Shown piece by piece: positions 47,625-60,129 of a stretch of 64,000 nt of DNA (positions are counted from its first letter, which is position 1; the number at the start of each line of letters is the position of its first letter). The notes beneath the pieces are model-generated. The model had not been told where the DNA came from and made no database searches. It was given only the letters and a program-made list of their open reading frames with translations. The position numbers were made by a program, and so were the translations under genes. The stretch comes from Manihot esculenta (taxonomy: Eukaryota > Streptophyta > Magnoliopsida > Malpighiales > Euphorbiaceae). Location of the stretch: positions 18,322,000-18,385,999 of the forward strand of contig NC_035164.2 in assembly GCF_001659605.2 (NCBI RefSeq), in the 5' to 3' direction.

Positions 47625-49817
47625 GTAATACCCGGCTAGACTCCGGTATCGGAATTCCTACCGTCCGGTGGAATCTCGGATGTCGGAGACCTCTAGAAGG
47701 GTAGAATCATGTTTTTGTAAAATGTTTTCATGTTTTTAATGGTTTTAAGTATGGAAGAAAATGAGTTCTTGCATGAAAATAGCATTTGAGGAAAACCCAG
47801 GTTCGGCCGCCGAAAGTCAAGTTCGGCCGCCGAACATGCATGCGTTTTGGAGGCACGTTAGGCCCCCGAAAGCATGAGTGAGGGAAGTCCAGGTTCGGCC
47901 GCCGAACATGGCATGCATGCGGAGGCACATTCGGCCCCCGAACGTGGTCTGGCCAGCCACTATAAAAGGGTCCCTTTGCCGAAAACGGGCGAGCTTTTTC
48001 CCGTTGTCGGCCAAGGTGAGTCTCCGCCACCCCTCCCTCGATCTTGAGTGTTTTCCTTAGATCTTCCATGATTTTCACGGGTTTTAACTTCTGTTTTGAA
48101 GATCTGTGAGTAAAGAGCAAGTTTTGGGTACTTGGAGGTTCAAAGAGCTCAATCTCTCCATCTCCAAGCTAGGATCGCCTTTCCTCTCGTTTCTTCAAGA
48201 GGTAAGCTCGGATCCACCCTTGTTATGTGTTTTAAACAAGCATTAAGTTGTTTTATGGGTATAGATGCATGTTTAGGCTTGTTGTTGAGTTATGGGTATA
48301 TATTGATGTTTTGAACAATGTGTGTTGTTTGAGTATGTTTGAAGTGTTGTAGTTGGGGTATTTGATGTTTTGAGGCCCCTAGGAACTTGTATGCATGTTT
48401 TAGTTGAGATTTATGCATGATTTGAGGTTTTGGGAGGCAAGGGGTTCATGTGAACCAAGTTTCTGCCCTTCTGGCAGAAACCAGGTTCGGCCGCCGAAGG
48501 GAGTTTCGGCCGCCGAACCCCCTTTGTGGAGGCAGCATTCGGCTGCCGAAGTTGCCCCCGAAAAGAGACTTTCGTCTCTGTCTGGGACTTTCGGCCGCCG
48601 AAGGTGCCGCCGAAAGTGCCTGACTTTCGGATCTGTCCAGGACTTTCGGCCGCCGAAAGTGCCCTGTTCAGCCATTTCTTGCATGTTTTTATGTGATGTT
48701 TTCAGGATGTTTTAGGGGGGTTTTGGGGAATATATTAGAGTTGTATTTACGTCTGTTTGGTCCCTCATTTGAGTCCACCTGTGTAGGTTCGGACCCGAGG
48801 AACCGAGGACCCCAGCAGTGAGTTCAGCTGCTACGGTGTTGTCAGAGTCAGCCAGAGGTGAGTGGAACTAAACTCAATCTTTTAAATTAAATGTTTTATC
48901 ATGTTTCATGCATCATGATTATGTAACAGGATGATTGCATTAGTATTCACGAATATGCCGCATTGCATCGATTATTGTTGATGTGGGTGAATGTTGGATG
49001 ACCCAATTAGTCCATGACAGGAAGACCAGGACCCCATTCTACGGCCTGGCACGGAAATGAAAGACCAGGACCCCATTCTACGGCCTGGCACGATTGTGGA
49101 CTCGAAGACCAGGAGCCTAGAGGAGGCCCTGGGATAATGGTAAGTAATGTATGTATGACAGGAAGACCAGGACCCCATGCTACGGCCTGGCACTATGTTA
49201 GCTTGGACTAATTGGTGACAAGTTCACCCAACCCTTATGTGAACTGTTTGTGTTATGATGCATTTCATAGAGCATAGTGTTAATGTGTTTTAATAGCTCT
49301 ACTCACTGGGCTTTTAGCTCACCCCTCTCCCTTTACCCCCAGGCTTGCAGGTACAATATAGTGCGGGAGTCCGGATAGAGTAAAGAAGTCATGCTTATGT
49401 AATAGCTAGTTATGGACATGATCAAATTGTAATGTAAAGTCTTAATCAGTATAGTTATGTAATGAGATGAGGTTTATGGATGTTAGTGTGTGCTTGACCA
49501 TAGATTGTTGTATCCCTTTTAATACATGATCTTAGAGATTTTGATGATGTTTATGTAAACCAACTCAACAGATGTATGTCACCCATTGAGGGTACAGATG
49601 AGATCCCACAGAGGGATTAAGGTTATGTTTATGTTTATGCAGGTTGAGATTGGTTGATGTTCATGGAAAGAAAAGTTTTAATTTTTATGCATGTTGTTGA
49701 TCATGTATGGGATTATACAGGTTTACAGGTTTTATGTCAGGCTTGCTACGGGTCCCGGCGGCCTTAAGTCGACCCGGATCCTAGCGCCGGTAGCGGTCCG
49801 ATTTTCGGGTCGTTACA
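47625..49817 (+). mobile_element. Solo LTR B of the Tekay family, nested in solo LTR A
   Basis: 2193 bp, TGTAATACCC to GGGTCGTTACA, flanked by the duplication TCAGA (47620-47624, 49818-49822). TATA box at 47961-47968, donor AAGAG/GTAAG at 48201/48202, a 71-nt candidate mini-exon at 48787-48857, acceptor-like TTGCAG ending at 49350, and hairpin modules at 49019-49195. Its orientation is opposite to LTR A. It is close in sequence to the LTRs of element 2. Confidence 0.93.
47961..47968 (+). promoter_or_regulatory. LTR TATA box (solo LTR B)
   Basis: TATAAAAG after GGCCAGCCAC, with three copies of the GCCGCC-containing near-palindrome just upstream (47802-47910). A solo LTR may keep promoter activity. 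Confidence 0.7.
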
Positions 49818-50123
49818 TCAGAAGGGAAAAGAGAAACTCATTCTTATCCTTTCAACCGACTGAGGGCCTTTTATAGGTGGCTGGCCAGACCACCTTCGGC
49901 GGCCTATCGTGAAACCGAAAGCCATGCAAGTTCGGCGGCCGAACGTGGCTTTTCTGCCTTGGTTTCTTGCAAAAACTCTTTTCATTTTAGCTTAAAAACA
50001 TTCAAACAGCCTATCTTACTGTAGAAAAACATAAAGCTTACCCTTCTAGAGACTTCCGACATCCTGGATTCCACCGAATGACAGGAATTCCGATGCCGGA
50101 TTCTAGCCGGGTATTACAAAAGC

Positions 50124-51240
50124 AATCCCTAATTTCACATAATGATGAGAAAATCAAACAAACACCAAACCTTTCTTGAATTTCTCTTTCTTTTCTATTT
50201 CTACTCTCTACTTATCTCTTTTCCCTTTGATGTTCTTTCACGTAGGTCAATTTATGTCTTAGAAAAGGATTGAATAAATTATAAATTAAATCTTTATAAT
50301 TTAAATTCATGCATGAAGAAGTGAGAAGATATTATTTCCTACACATTTCTAAGCTTACCTTTGATTTTTAAGCTTGGTGCATATGGAACCCTAAACTTTT
50401 CTTCTTCAATTCTTTCAATATATGACTCTTTCTTTAGCTCTTGATCTTAGGGTGAATTTTGGTTAAAGAAAGAAGTTGATTTAGTGAGAATTTGACTTGG
50501 ATTTGATGGAAGAAAGAAAAAACAAGATTTTTATTTTCAAATAGTATAAGCTACAGCCATAAGGTAGGTAGAAGAAGAAAACTCATTTTTCATTTGCTTT
50601 TCATTTCTTTCATGCTTAGTTAGGTGACACATGGAGAGTTTAGATGAAGAGGTGAAAAAAATGAAGGACTAAACTGAATTTTATCTTTAAATTTTTCATA
50701 TTCACACTTCAACCTACTAAAATCTTTACCATATTTCAATTTAATTTTTAAACTTTCAATATTTATAGATTGATCTACTAAATTATGTTTTTAGCCTTTA
50801 GAAGTCCTTTTCACTTAAGTAAGCATGATGAATTTTAACAAGCATTTCAAGCGAGCACATCGGAAAACCCTAAGTACCTTCCGAAAGTGACTCATTTTTT
50901 ACTCACTAATCACAGTATTTACTTTATTTCTAAATATATCCGTTTCTTTATTTGAGTTTTCTATAATTCAACATCGGGATACCCTAAGTACCTCCCGAAA
51001 GTGACTCGTTTTTTACTCACTAATCACAGTATTTACTTTATTTCTGAATATGTCCGTTTCTTTATTTGAGTTTTCTATAATTCAGTTATTAGTAGTTTAG
51101 AGTTATGCTAGCGGCTTCTCTAAGTAGCTTGGGGTAAGATAGCACCTCCCCTAATGCTACTTGTTTTAATAGTGAAATAACCTAACTCATACCTAGTAAT
51201 GTCACTATTCCTAACTATGGATTTCAGGATGTTATAGATA
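50124..51240 (-). repeat. Possible old LTR fragment with internal tandem duplication
   Basis: Read on the minus strand, the right end (ATAACATCCTGAAATCCATAG) resembles the TGTAACATCC start of many gypsy LTRs. A 114-bp unit is duplicated in tandem at 50861-50974 and 50975-51083 with only a few differences. No target duplication or coding region was found, so the element type is unproven. Confidence 0.35.
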
Positions 51241-54034
51241 TACTTAGCCTCTTCCTTTTATGGGGATATCATATAATAATCAAGCACAATTCAAAGGCAT
51301 TTATTCAATAAACATAAAATATAAAACAAGAAAATAACAATAGTAATAAGAAAAGAACATAAAAGCAGGAAGTTATAACAATGATTATTATGATTTATTT
51401 AATTAAGAAAAAAATTAAACTTAGTCAAATATTAAAATATTATAAATTAAACTCTATAATTATTTGTATTATTTTATTAGAGAATAAAATTAAATTCACG
51501 ACTGGACATCTATACCAAAAATTTTGGTTTCTAAAGAATATTCTCCGATAATGTCGCCAAGGTGTCGCAAAAGACAGAATTCTTTTGAAAGTAGAAAATA
51601 TTGAATTACCATTCTAATTTTGAGGTAAATTAAAAAAAATCATTAATTTTGAAAATTAAAAAAAAAAATTATTATTTTTTATACATTCTAAGTTCAACAT
51701 CTGTATGCGTATGCGTATAGCGAAAGTGTTAGCACTCACATCTTTTCTAAATAGAATAGGTGGATTTAAAATTATATTCATATAAATTAATTATTAATAA
51801 TATGCAATGGGGTTTAATTTATAATAATGATTCCTTGTATTAAATAGAACAAAAAAAAATTAAAATACTTATTAGAATACATGAATATCTCACTTATTAG
51901 AGATGAATTATATACAAATATAGATAATTCAACTCTTGAAGTGAATTTTGACTCCTTTTATTTTGTTTGATTTTTATAAAAATATATTTTAAAAGAACCA
52001 CTTTTTTAAAAAAAATATATAAAATTATTATTTAAAAAAATTCTTTCAAGCTTGACAAATGGACGAATTTTGAGAGTAAATGACAGTAATATAAAATTAA
52101 AAGTGAATGAGGACTTAAAAGTAAATTTAAAAAAAAATATTTTACTTGAGTTTAAAAATTCGACCGTGAGCCTTTGAAATTTAAGAATCGCTGAAAATTA
52201 AAATTTAAAAGATTAAATAAGAAAATAGAAGTGAATTAAAATTTGACCTTGAACCTTTGAAGGATTAATATTTTGAAGTTAAAGAACGAGATAGAATTTA
52301 AAATTACACTATTGTGAAAAACAGAAGCCATGTTTTAGAAAGACATTGTAAATTTAATTTTAATTATTTTTTTTAAGTAAGATATATTATTTATTAAAAC
52401 TAATTTAGAATATAATTTAAAAAGAAATATAATCTCATTATTTAAATTTAAATGTTGGTTGAATTATCATAATTTATTTTGAATTATTTAATTAATTTTA
52501 AATGGGAGTAGTCCAAAAGAAAATAGCTATTGATTTTTTTTTTTAACTCTTTTTAATTTTTCAGTCTCTTGTTATTGTTAGTCTTATTTTTATTATTATT
52601 TATTTCGATTTTGCAGCCCAATGAACCCCATATTCATTTATTCTCGCAACAATATCAACAGACGTCCATTTTGACAACCTCAACAACAATAAAACTAGAC
52701 TTTAGCAAGTCTCGGCGTATCAAGGAGCATTAGTGTCCTCTGGAGCTGTGATGTGGAGCCACAAAGAAAGGGTTAGCTGTTAATGGAACGGTCGGATGAG
52801 AAGGATGTGTAAATTTTGGTTCAAGGTCAGTGGAGTTCGCGTGAAGGGAAGATGAGGAGAATGTTATATATATATATAACTTATTTAAATAAATTATAAA
52901 AAAAAGAAAGAGAAAGATCACAAGATTTTTTTTAGTGTTTATTATGAAAATTTTTAATTTAAATATGGAGTCATTCGGAAGAAATTTAAAAATTGATAAA
53001 ACTATATTATAAAGAAAAAATATTTTTTAGTCTCTGAATTATAATTAATCGATTCAATTTTTTATTTTGAAGCTGCAATACTTTAATTTCTAAAATTTAA
53101 TTCTATTAAAATGAAAAGTCTCTCCATAAAAAAATAAATATGGGTAGTTACTTTTTTTAGAATCCAACACTTTAGTTCTTAAAATTTAATTCATGTAAAT
53201 TTATAAATTTTTCTCTTAAAGAATCGAATCAATAAAATTTCATTTATAAATTAAAGTAACAAATCGAAAATCTCAAAACAAATAAATAAGAATTTCAATA
53301 AATTTAAAATTTAAACTCAATAAATATAATAAAAAATAAGAGAAAAATATATTTTTTTTATCAATGTAATATAATATAATTAATAAATTTATCTCTCTAT
53401 TTTTCGAACATAGTATTTTAATTTTTAAAATTTAAAAAAGAAAATCTCTAAGTCTAATCTCTATCAATAAATAAAAATTTTAATAAATTTAATATTTTAT
53501 TTAAGTAAATATAATAAAAATTAAAATATATAAAATTTAAATTATTAAAAATAAAATATTAAAACTCAATAAAAATTATTTTGTGATGTTGCGCTGTCAA
53601 ATTTAACTTCATAATAATGTGTGCTTTATTGTCAGCAAATTGAGACATTTCCATTAATATCATTAAATTTTGATGAAGTACTTTAAATATTTCATTAAAA
53701 ATTAAAAAAAAATTATAAATAAAATACCTTGTAGTTTTGTATTTTTTTTTTTAAAAATTATGGTATGAGTTTGATTTTCATGAGAAAAAGGATCCTGCAT
53801 TTTTTGTTATTAATAAAATATGACTTTTTATGAATCATATTAAAATTGGATAGTAAATCATTGAATATTTAACTAAAAATAATATTCAATTATAAATAGG
53901 AGTTCCATTTGAAAAATCACTCTCCCATGCTTCTACTCTTTCATAAAATTTTTAATTATGCCCATGATAATAATATTTTAATTTAATAAGCAAGTCGAGA
54001 CACATCCAAATTAAGATACAATGACAGAAAGACA
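51241..54034. other. AT-rich intergenic DNA
   Basis: Very AT-rich, with homopolymer runs. A less AT-rich island at 52700-52870 is open on the minus strand for 63 codons, with no domain or family match that I recognise. Nothing else can be supported. Confidence 0.45.
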
Positions 54035-54419
54035 CATCACTCATCTGAGGTGGCTGCAGCGATGCCTCTACATTTGGGATTACGATATATATGTTTTAGA
54101 GTTAAGACGGATAACTTACGGCCGGTGATTGAAAAGATACGAAAGTCATGTCTTCCCCTTTTTGAGTTTAGAGTCATTCTTCAAGATTGCGTAGATATGT
54201 CCAGCTTCTTCCAATCATGTACATGTTCTCATGTTAGAAGGGAGGGAAATCAGGTGGCTCGTACAATGGCACGTTTGCATGAAAATGTCGTGGTTTCTTC
54301 GTTCTGGGTTGAAGAAGTTCTTTTTTCAACAGCTCCTTTGCCATCTTATGATTGCCTTGTTATGGTTCTAATTTGATTTGTTGTCTTTAATGAAAGCCTC
54401 TTTATTTAAAAAAAAAAAA
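54035..54419 (+). pseudogene. LINE 3' fragment: RNase H-like domain with poly(A)
   Basis: From SEVAAAMPLHLGLRY the frame is open to a TGA at 54376. It reads as the C-terminal RNase H-like domain of a plant L1 (KTDNL, HVRREGNQVARTMARL), followed by a short 3' UTR and twelve A at 54408-54419. It is a strongly 5'-truncated insertion, distinct from the LINE at the GS1 promoter. No clear target duplication was seen. Confidence 0.75.
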
Positions 54420-55604
54420 GTTTATTTTAACTCATAATTAATTTTGTTACAAATTTTTTTAATATTATAAAATTATATAATATTATTTTAGTTATTGAAG
54501 AGGATCAGATAACGCGTCATTAAAAATTCAATACAATTTAATAATGAAGAGATAAAAGATAAATTATTCTACTTTACTTCTAATCCTATTTGAACTGAAA
54601 AAGAAATTTTAGTTGAAATAGAAAATCTTATCTCAATTAGAAAAACTAATTATAATTCTATAGTATAAAGATAATAATATTAATTTTAGTAAAATAAATT
54701 AAAATATTTATTAATTAATTTTTTTATTGAGAGTATTTTAAATTTTTTATATAATTAATGATTAAAATTAATGAAAAAATTAACTAATAAATTTTTAAAA
54801 ATTTTAAAGAATATTTTATTATATTTTTCAGAAATTCGGAAAAGAACTAATAAATATTTTTTTTATATCATGGGACTAAAATAGTAATTTTTCTTAAATT
54901 GTAAACAATTGCTGGCCTATAACAGCTGTGCGTACCAATTTTAGGGTGACAGGTCATAAATTCTTCAAATGGAAGTAGGTGCATTGCTACTGTTAACAAA
55001 AAATTATTAAATGCACAATAAAAAATAAATTGTAAAAAAATTTTGATGTCTAATAAAAATTCATAACAAACCTTATTTCTTAAAAATGAATTAAATGATT
55101 TTAACAATTTTTATTAGTAAAAAATTAGCAATAAAATTAATTTTTTTCATAATTATCTCAATTTAATCATTAATCTTAATCAATGTTTATCAAAAATTTT
55201 TATTCCATATATAATATTGTGTGGATTATTATTTATATTCAAAATTTTTAATTTTAAATAATAAAATTATTATTTTTTAAATTAGAAATTTTATAAGAAT
55301 TCAATTGAATTCTTATTTTATAAAATTTTTGTTTGAAATAAAAATATTCAAAATTTTTTAAAATTAAAAATTTTTATCGTGAAGATTAAATCATGAATAA
55401 TTTTATAAAAATTCTTTGAAGATTTTTTTTATAATATTATTCATACCAAACGAGTGGTAAATATTTTTAATTTGTTACCATCATGATCAAAGGAATTAAA
55501 TTGAGTTTACAAAAGTTAATTATAAATTATTCTATAAAATTTAATCCTTAATATATATTTTTATTTCAATAATATTTTTATATTAATTTTATTATTTATT
55601 TCTC

Positions 55605-55640
<36 letters not shown>

Positions 55641-56738
55641 TTATTTATTTCGTACGTTAATAATTTTTTTAAAAAAATTTATAAATTAAAACATATAATA
55701 TTTTATTTTATTTAATATGGATAATATGAAATATAATTTCTTATATATTAAAACATTCACATATTGAGTATAAACATTCTTAATATATTTTACTATATAA
55801 TATTTATATGTGATATTTTATATAATTAAAATTTATTTATAAATATTTAATTAATATAAAATATTTAATATTATATATAAGAAATATAAAGTAAATTTAT
55901 TTTCAATATAAAATTTAAATTAAAAGATTATATATTTTATCAATATAAAATTTTTAGAAATTATAATGTAATTTAATATTAATTTTTTAAATTAAATTTA
56001 ATTTTTTTAGTTATAATTATAATAAATTGAAAATATTTGATTTTATTATTCAAAATTAATTAAGATTAATATCTAAAATTAAGATAAATATGAAAAAATT
56101 AATTTTATCTTTAAAAATTTTAAATTTAAAATATAAATATAAAATTATTTTTTAAAAATATTTTTCTTATCAGATGTTGAACGTTTTCATTTGGTAATAT
56201 TTCAAGCATTTACTTCATTGATATCTTTTTTTTTAATAATATTTTATTTTTATTTTTAAATAAAATTACCTTATCATCCTAAATAAATGAAAATGTGACG
56301 TAAAAATTTAAATTACATAATATTTCAAAACTTGAGAATTATTAAATTTATTTAATTTTCAGATTTTATTTTTTTAAAGGAAAGAAGTGTAAATTAATTA
56401 TAGTAGATTATATTTTAGATGTGAAGATAAAATTATTAAAAATGTGTAGGGATTTTACAATTTTACAAAAAAAGAAAAATAATTGAATAATATAAAATAA
56501 AAATAAAAATGGAAAAATATCAGAACTCTGGAGGCCTATGGTTTTAGAGGGAATGAAATAGCTGTATCTTACTATAACAATTCCAATTCCAATTCCGTTT
56601 ACGATAAAGATAGTAACTCTCGGAGTAGGAGGATCTCAAGGGATTCTCTCTCAATAGATAACCCACGCGCAGAAGACAGGAGAAGAGGAAAACATCTTTC
56701 TCATTGCTCTATCCAAAACTACTCATCATCACTCTCCA
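54420..56738. other. AT-rich intergenic DNA upstream of the YSL gene
   Basis: No coding sequence was seen. An (AT)n microsatellite lies at about 55609-55636. The last 200 bp are less AT-rich and should contain the YSL promoter and 5' UTR; no clear TATA box was found. Confidence 0.45.
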
Positions 56739-56771
56739 TTGAGAGAGAGAGAGAGAAAGAGAAAGAGGGAG
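56739..56771 (+). repeat. GA-rich microsatellite in the YSL 5' leader
   Basis: An imperfect (GA)n tract directly upstream of the ATG at 56772. An open frame could be extended through it only from a TTG, so the ATG after the repeat is the better start. Confidence 0.7.
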
Positions 56772-58532
56772 ATGGAAAGAAGGGACGAAAGAGAAGAGAA
56801 AGGATTCCATCCTTACGATAAAGAAGATGGTAAGCTTTTGGTGGAAGAAGCTTTCAAGGACACTGTAGTTCTTCCATGGACAAAGCAAATCACCTTGAGG
56901 GCTATGGTTACAAGCTTCATTTTGAGTATAGTTTTCAATTTTATTGTGTGTAAACTTAATCTCACAACTGGTGTCATCCCTTCCCTTAACGTTGCTGCTG
57001 GGTTATTGGGTTTTGGTATTCTCAAGTTTTGGACTACTTTGCTTGGAAAAATCGGTCTCTTAAGGCAGCCTTTCACTCGTCAAGAGAATACTGTAATCCA
57101 AACTTGTGTGGTTGCGTCCTCTGGAATTGCTTTTAGCAGTATGTTGTTTCTTTCTCTTCTCTTTCTTCTTGTTTGTTTGTTTTTTCTTCTCTCTTTTTGA
57201 AATTTGTTGGGTTTGGCTTCCTGTTTTTACATGCCTGCTCTCTTTCCTTCATTAAAAGAAATTATCATATACATATATAGTAGAAAATGAATTAATAATA
57301 GTCCAATATTTTAAATAAATCTTTTTGAAAGAGACATGAAATCAAAGTGGAGGCTTTTAAGATAATTGCTTACGATGATCAATTCTGAATTGAAGAAAAA
57401 AACATGACCTGGTAACTTGGATATCATGAAGAATATGTGATCTGATAATTATGTTGTTTAGTTAGCTAAAAGAAAGCGTGATTTCGGGTCACGTATTCAG
57501 ATTGTCATGTTATGTGTTTCGTAATTTTGATGAGATTCAAACAGCAACCATGACCAGGATTTGACTCTATGTTTTTCTATATGTGAAAATGTGCTTATAC
57601 TGGTGAATTAGCAGTTGATGAAATTTCTAAATGCGAAAATTACATCATTGGTGAACATTCTCTTTAATTTGTTGTCCCTAATTCTGGGAAATCTTTTAGG
57701 TGGCACTGCAAGTTACATGTTAGGTATGAGTTCAACAATAGCGGCTCAAGCAGAGGGAGGAAATACCCCTTCCAATGTTAAGAATCTTTCCATTGGTTGG
57801 ATGATTGGTTTTCTTTTTGTTGTAAGCTTTGTTGGTTTGTTCTCTATCGTACCCTTGAGAAAGGTGAGCACGAGAAATGTCTATGATTTTAGTTTTCTTA
57901 ATAGGTTTTTCGTCAAGAGCTTAATGTGTTTGTTGCCTTTGTAGCTGATGATCTTGAACTACAAGTTAACATACCCCAGCGGGACAGCTACTGCATACCT
58001 AATCAACAGCTTCCACACACCCAAAGGAGCCAAATTGGCCAAGTAATAAGATCCTTATGAAGAAATGGGAACCATTATTTTCTATTATATTAACTAATTT
58101 TGTGTTGGTATTTGCAGGAAGCAAGTTGGCGTTCTCTTCAAATTCTTTGGTTTTAGTTTTTTGTGGGCATTTTTCCAGTGGTTTTTCACTGCTGCGGATG
58201 GCTGTGGTTTCTCTAGCTTCCCCACTTTTGGTCTCAAAGCATTTGATGAGAGGTAAGTTAAAGTTTTAAGTTTATTAGCAATGGAAATAAATTTGACTTT
58301 GATTCACAAGAATATTTATATGAGAGCGTTGCATATTTATCAGGTTCTACTTTGATTTCTCCTCAACATATGTGGGGGTTGGAATGATTTGTCCTTACAT
58401 GGTAAATATTTCCTTGCTTCTTGGAGCCATCATTTCATGGGGAATCATGTGGCCAGCAATTGAGGCTAAGAAGGGTATTTGGTATAGTGCTGATCTATCT
58501 GCAAGCAGTCTCCATGGTATCCAAGGATACAG

Positions 58533-58576
<44 letters not shown>

Positions 58577-59739
58577 CATATATATATATATAATTATCTC
58601 AATCTAATATTAAAAATATACTCCCACAGGTTTTTATTGCTATTGCCACAATGCTTGGTGATGGTATATATCATGTAGTATCCATGTTAAGCAGAACTTT
58701 ATGGGATCTAGCTCGTCGAAATTCCAAGAATATCGAGGCATCTTCTATAACTCCAGCTGGTGATGAAAACACTGAAACTATAAGCTATGATGATCAACGA
58801 AGAAAAGAATTCTTTCTAAAAGATCAAATCCCTGGCTGGGTAGCTTTGCTTGGCTACATTTGTCTTGCAGTCATTTCCATCATCACAGTACCTTTCATCT
58901 TTAATCAATTGAAATGGTACCATATCTTGGTTGCTTATGCAATTGCGCCAGTTCTGGCCTTCTGCAACGCCTATGGATGTGGTCTCACTGATTGGTCTCT
59001 CGCATCAAACTATGGGAAATTTGCCATCATCATTTTTAGTGCTTGGGTTGGCCATGACGGTGGGATAATTGCAGGCCTCGCGTCATGTGGTGTGATGATG
59101 AGCATTGTCTCAACAGCATCTGATCTCATGCAAGACTTCAAGACGGGATACTTAACCCTCTCTTCTGCAAAATCTATGTTCTTCAGTCAGGTTGCTGGAA
59201 CTGCTATGGGATGTTTGATAACTCCTTTGGTGTTTTGGTTCTTTTACAGTGCTTACACTATAGGGGATCCTGAAGGTACCTATCCAGCACCTTATGGCCT
59301 AATCTACCGTGGGATTGCCCTTCTCGGTGTAGAGGGTATTTCTTCTCTTCCCAAACATTGTCTCACATTGTCCATCTCATTTTTTGTTGCTGCTATTGCT
59401 ATTAATGCGATTCGTGATCTGTTACAAAAGTTTGAAACCACATACAGAATCTACAGGTTTATTCCTAGCCCAATGTGTATGGCAATTCCATTTTATCTTG
59501 GAGGCTACTTTGCTATTGATATGTGTATTGGAAGTTTGATACTTTTCTTATGGGAGAGGAAGAACAAGCAAAAGGCTACTGATTTTTCACCTGCTGTGGC
59601 TTCTGGACTCATTTGTGGTGACTCTTTGTGGGGAATCCCCGCCGCTATACTATCTCTCACTGGTGTTAATCCTCCTATTTGCATGAAGTTCCTTTCTGCT
59701 GCTGCTAATGCTAAGGTTGACAAGCTTTTGGCTGGGTAA
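56772..59739 (+). CDS. YSL7: Yellow stripe-like transporter, YSL7/8 clade, 6 exons
   Basis: A polytopic membrane protein of the oligopeptide transporter (OPT) superfamily. Exons: 56772-57138, 57700-57863, 57945-58042, 58118-58252, 58344-58533, 58630-59739; total 2064 bp, 687 residues, normal for the family. Visible features: a charged cytosolic N-terminus, then many hydrophobic segments; [61 protein letters not shown], and a long last exon with the conserved [13 protein letters not shown] and [13 protein letters not shown] proteins typically move metal-nicotianamine complexes. Arabidopsis YSL7 and YSL8 are also known to take up a small bacterial peptide toxin, so the substrate here is open. 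Assignment to YSL7 versus YSL8 is by overall resemblance only. No break in the frame. Confidence 0.93.
58534..58594 (+). repeat. CT/AT microsatellite spanning the intron 5 donor of the YSL gene
   Basis: A (CT)n run of about 40 bp followed by an (AT)n run. The exon ends ...ACAGG and the intron starts GTCTCT, which is the first unit of the repeat itself. Confidence 0.85.
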
Positions 59740-60129
59740 TTAAATAGCTGCTGATGATTTATCTTAATTAGTATTGTCTCTAGTCTACTTAATCTTGTTT
59801 CTTTGGTACATTCACTAAGCTTTCCTTGTGTAAATCCTTAATTAGTCTGATTTCCAAACATGTTAGTAATGTTTTTAAGGCAAACATATCTGGTGATTTC
59901 ATTATGGCTTGTTTCATACTAGCCATGCTTTCTCATGTTTATCCTAGACATGATTGTGAGTTGCCCATTGTGTTGATTTCGTCTCTGCATGATATAGTAG
60001 ATTAAGTCTATTTAAGATTTTTTCGAATGAGGGGGGAATTGGTAAATATATGAAATTATCCTTAATTTTTTTTATATGTAATTAATTGTATACTTTACTT
60101 GATTTTATATTAATTTAAAATTTTTAATC
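59740..60129 (+). other. YSL 3' region
   Basis: Sequence after the TAA stop, probably 3' UTR for the first one or two hundred bases. No canonical AATAAA close to the stop was noticed. Confidence 0.4.

Larger units (their letters stand above)
45687..50118 (-). mobile_element. Solo LTR A of the Tekay family (interrupted)
   Basis: The LTR occupies 45687-47624 and 49823-50118, about 2.23 kb, in minus orientation, with TGTAAC...ATTACA ends and the flanking duplication AAAGC (45682-45686, 50119-50123). No internal region is present, so it is a solo LTR formed by LTR-LTR recombination. It has four hairpin modules (about 46300-46490), a near-palindrome cluster at 46868-47150 and a TATA box (minus strand, 49875-49868). 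Confidence 0.92.

Noticed and set aside
56739..56771. N-terminal extension of the YSL protein through the GA repeat
   Set aside because: It would need a non-ATG start and would add only an Arg/Glu run encoded by a microsatellite.
57141..57200. Continuation of YSL exon 1 into a hydrophobic tail
   Set aside because: Reading through the donor at 57139 gives a Leu/Phe-rich tail and a stop, while splicing to 57700 restores the family sequence in phase.
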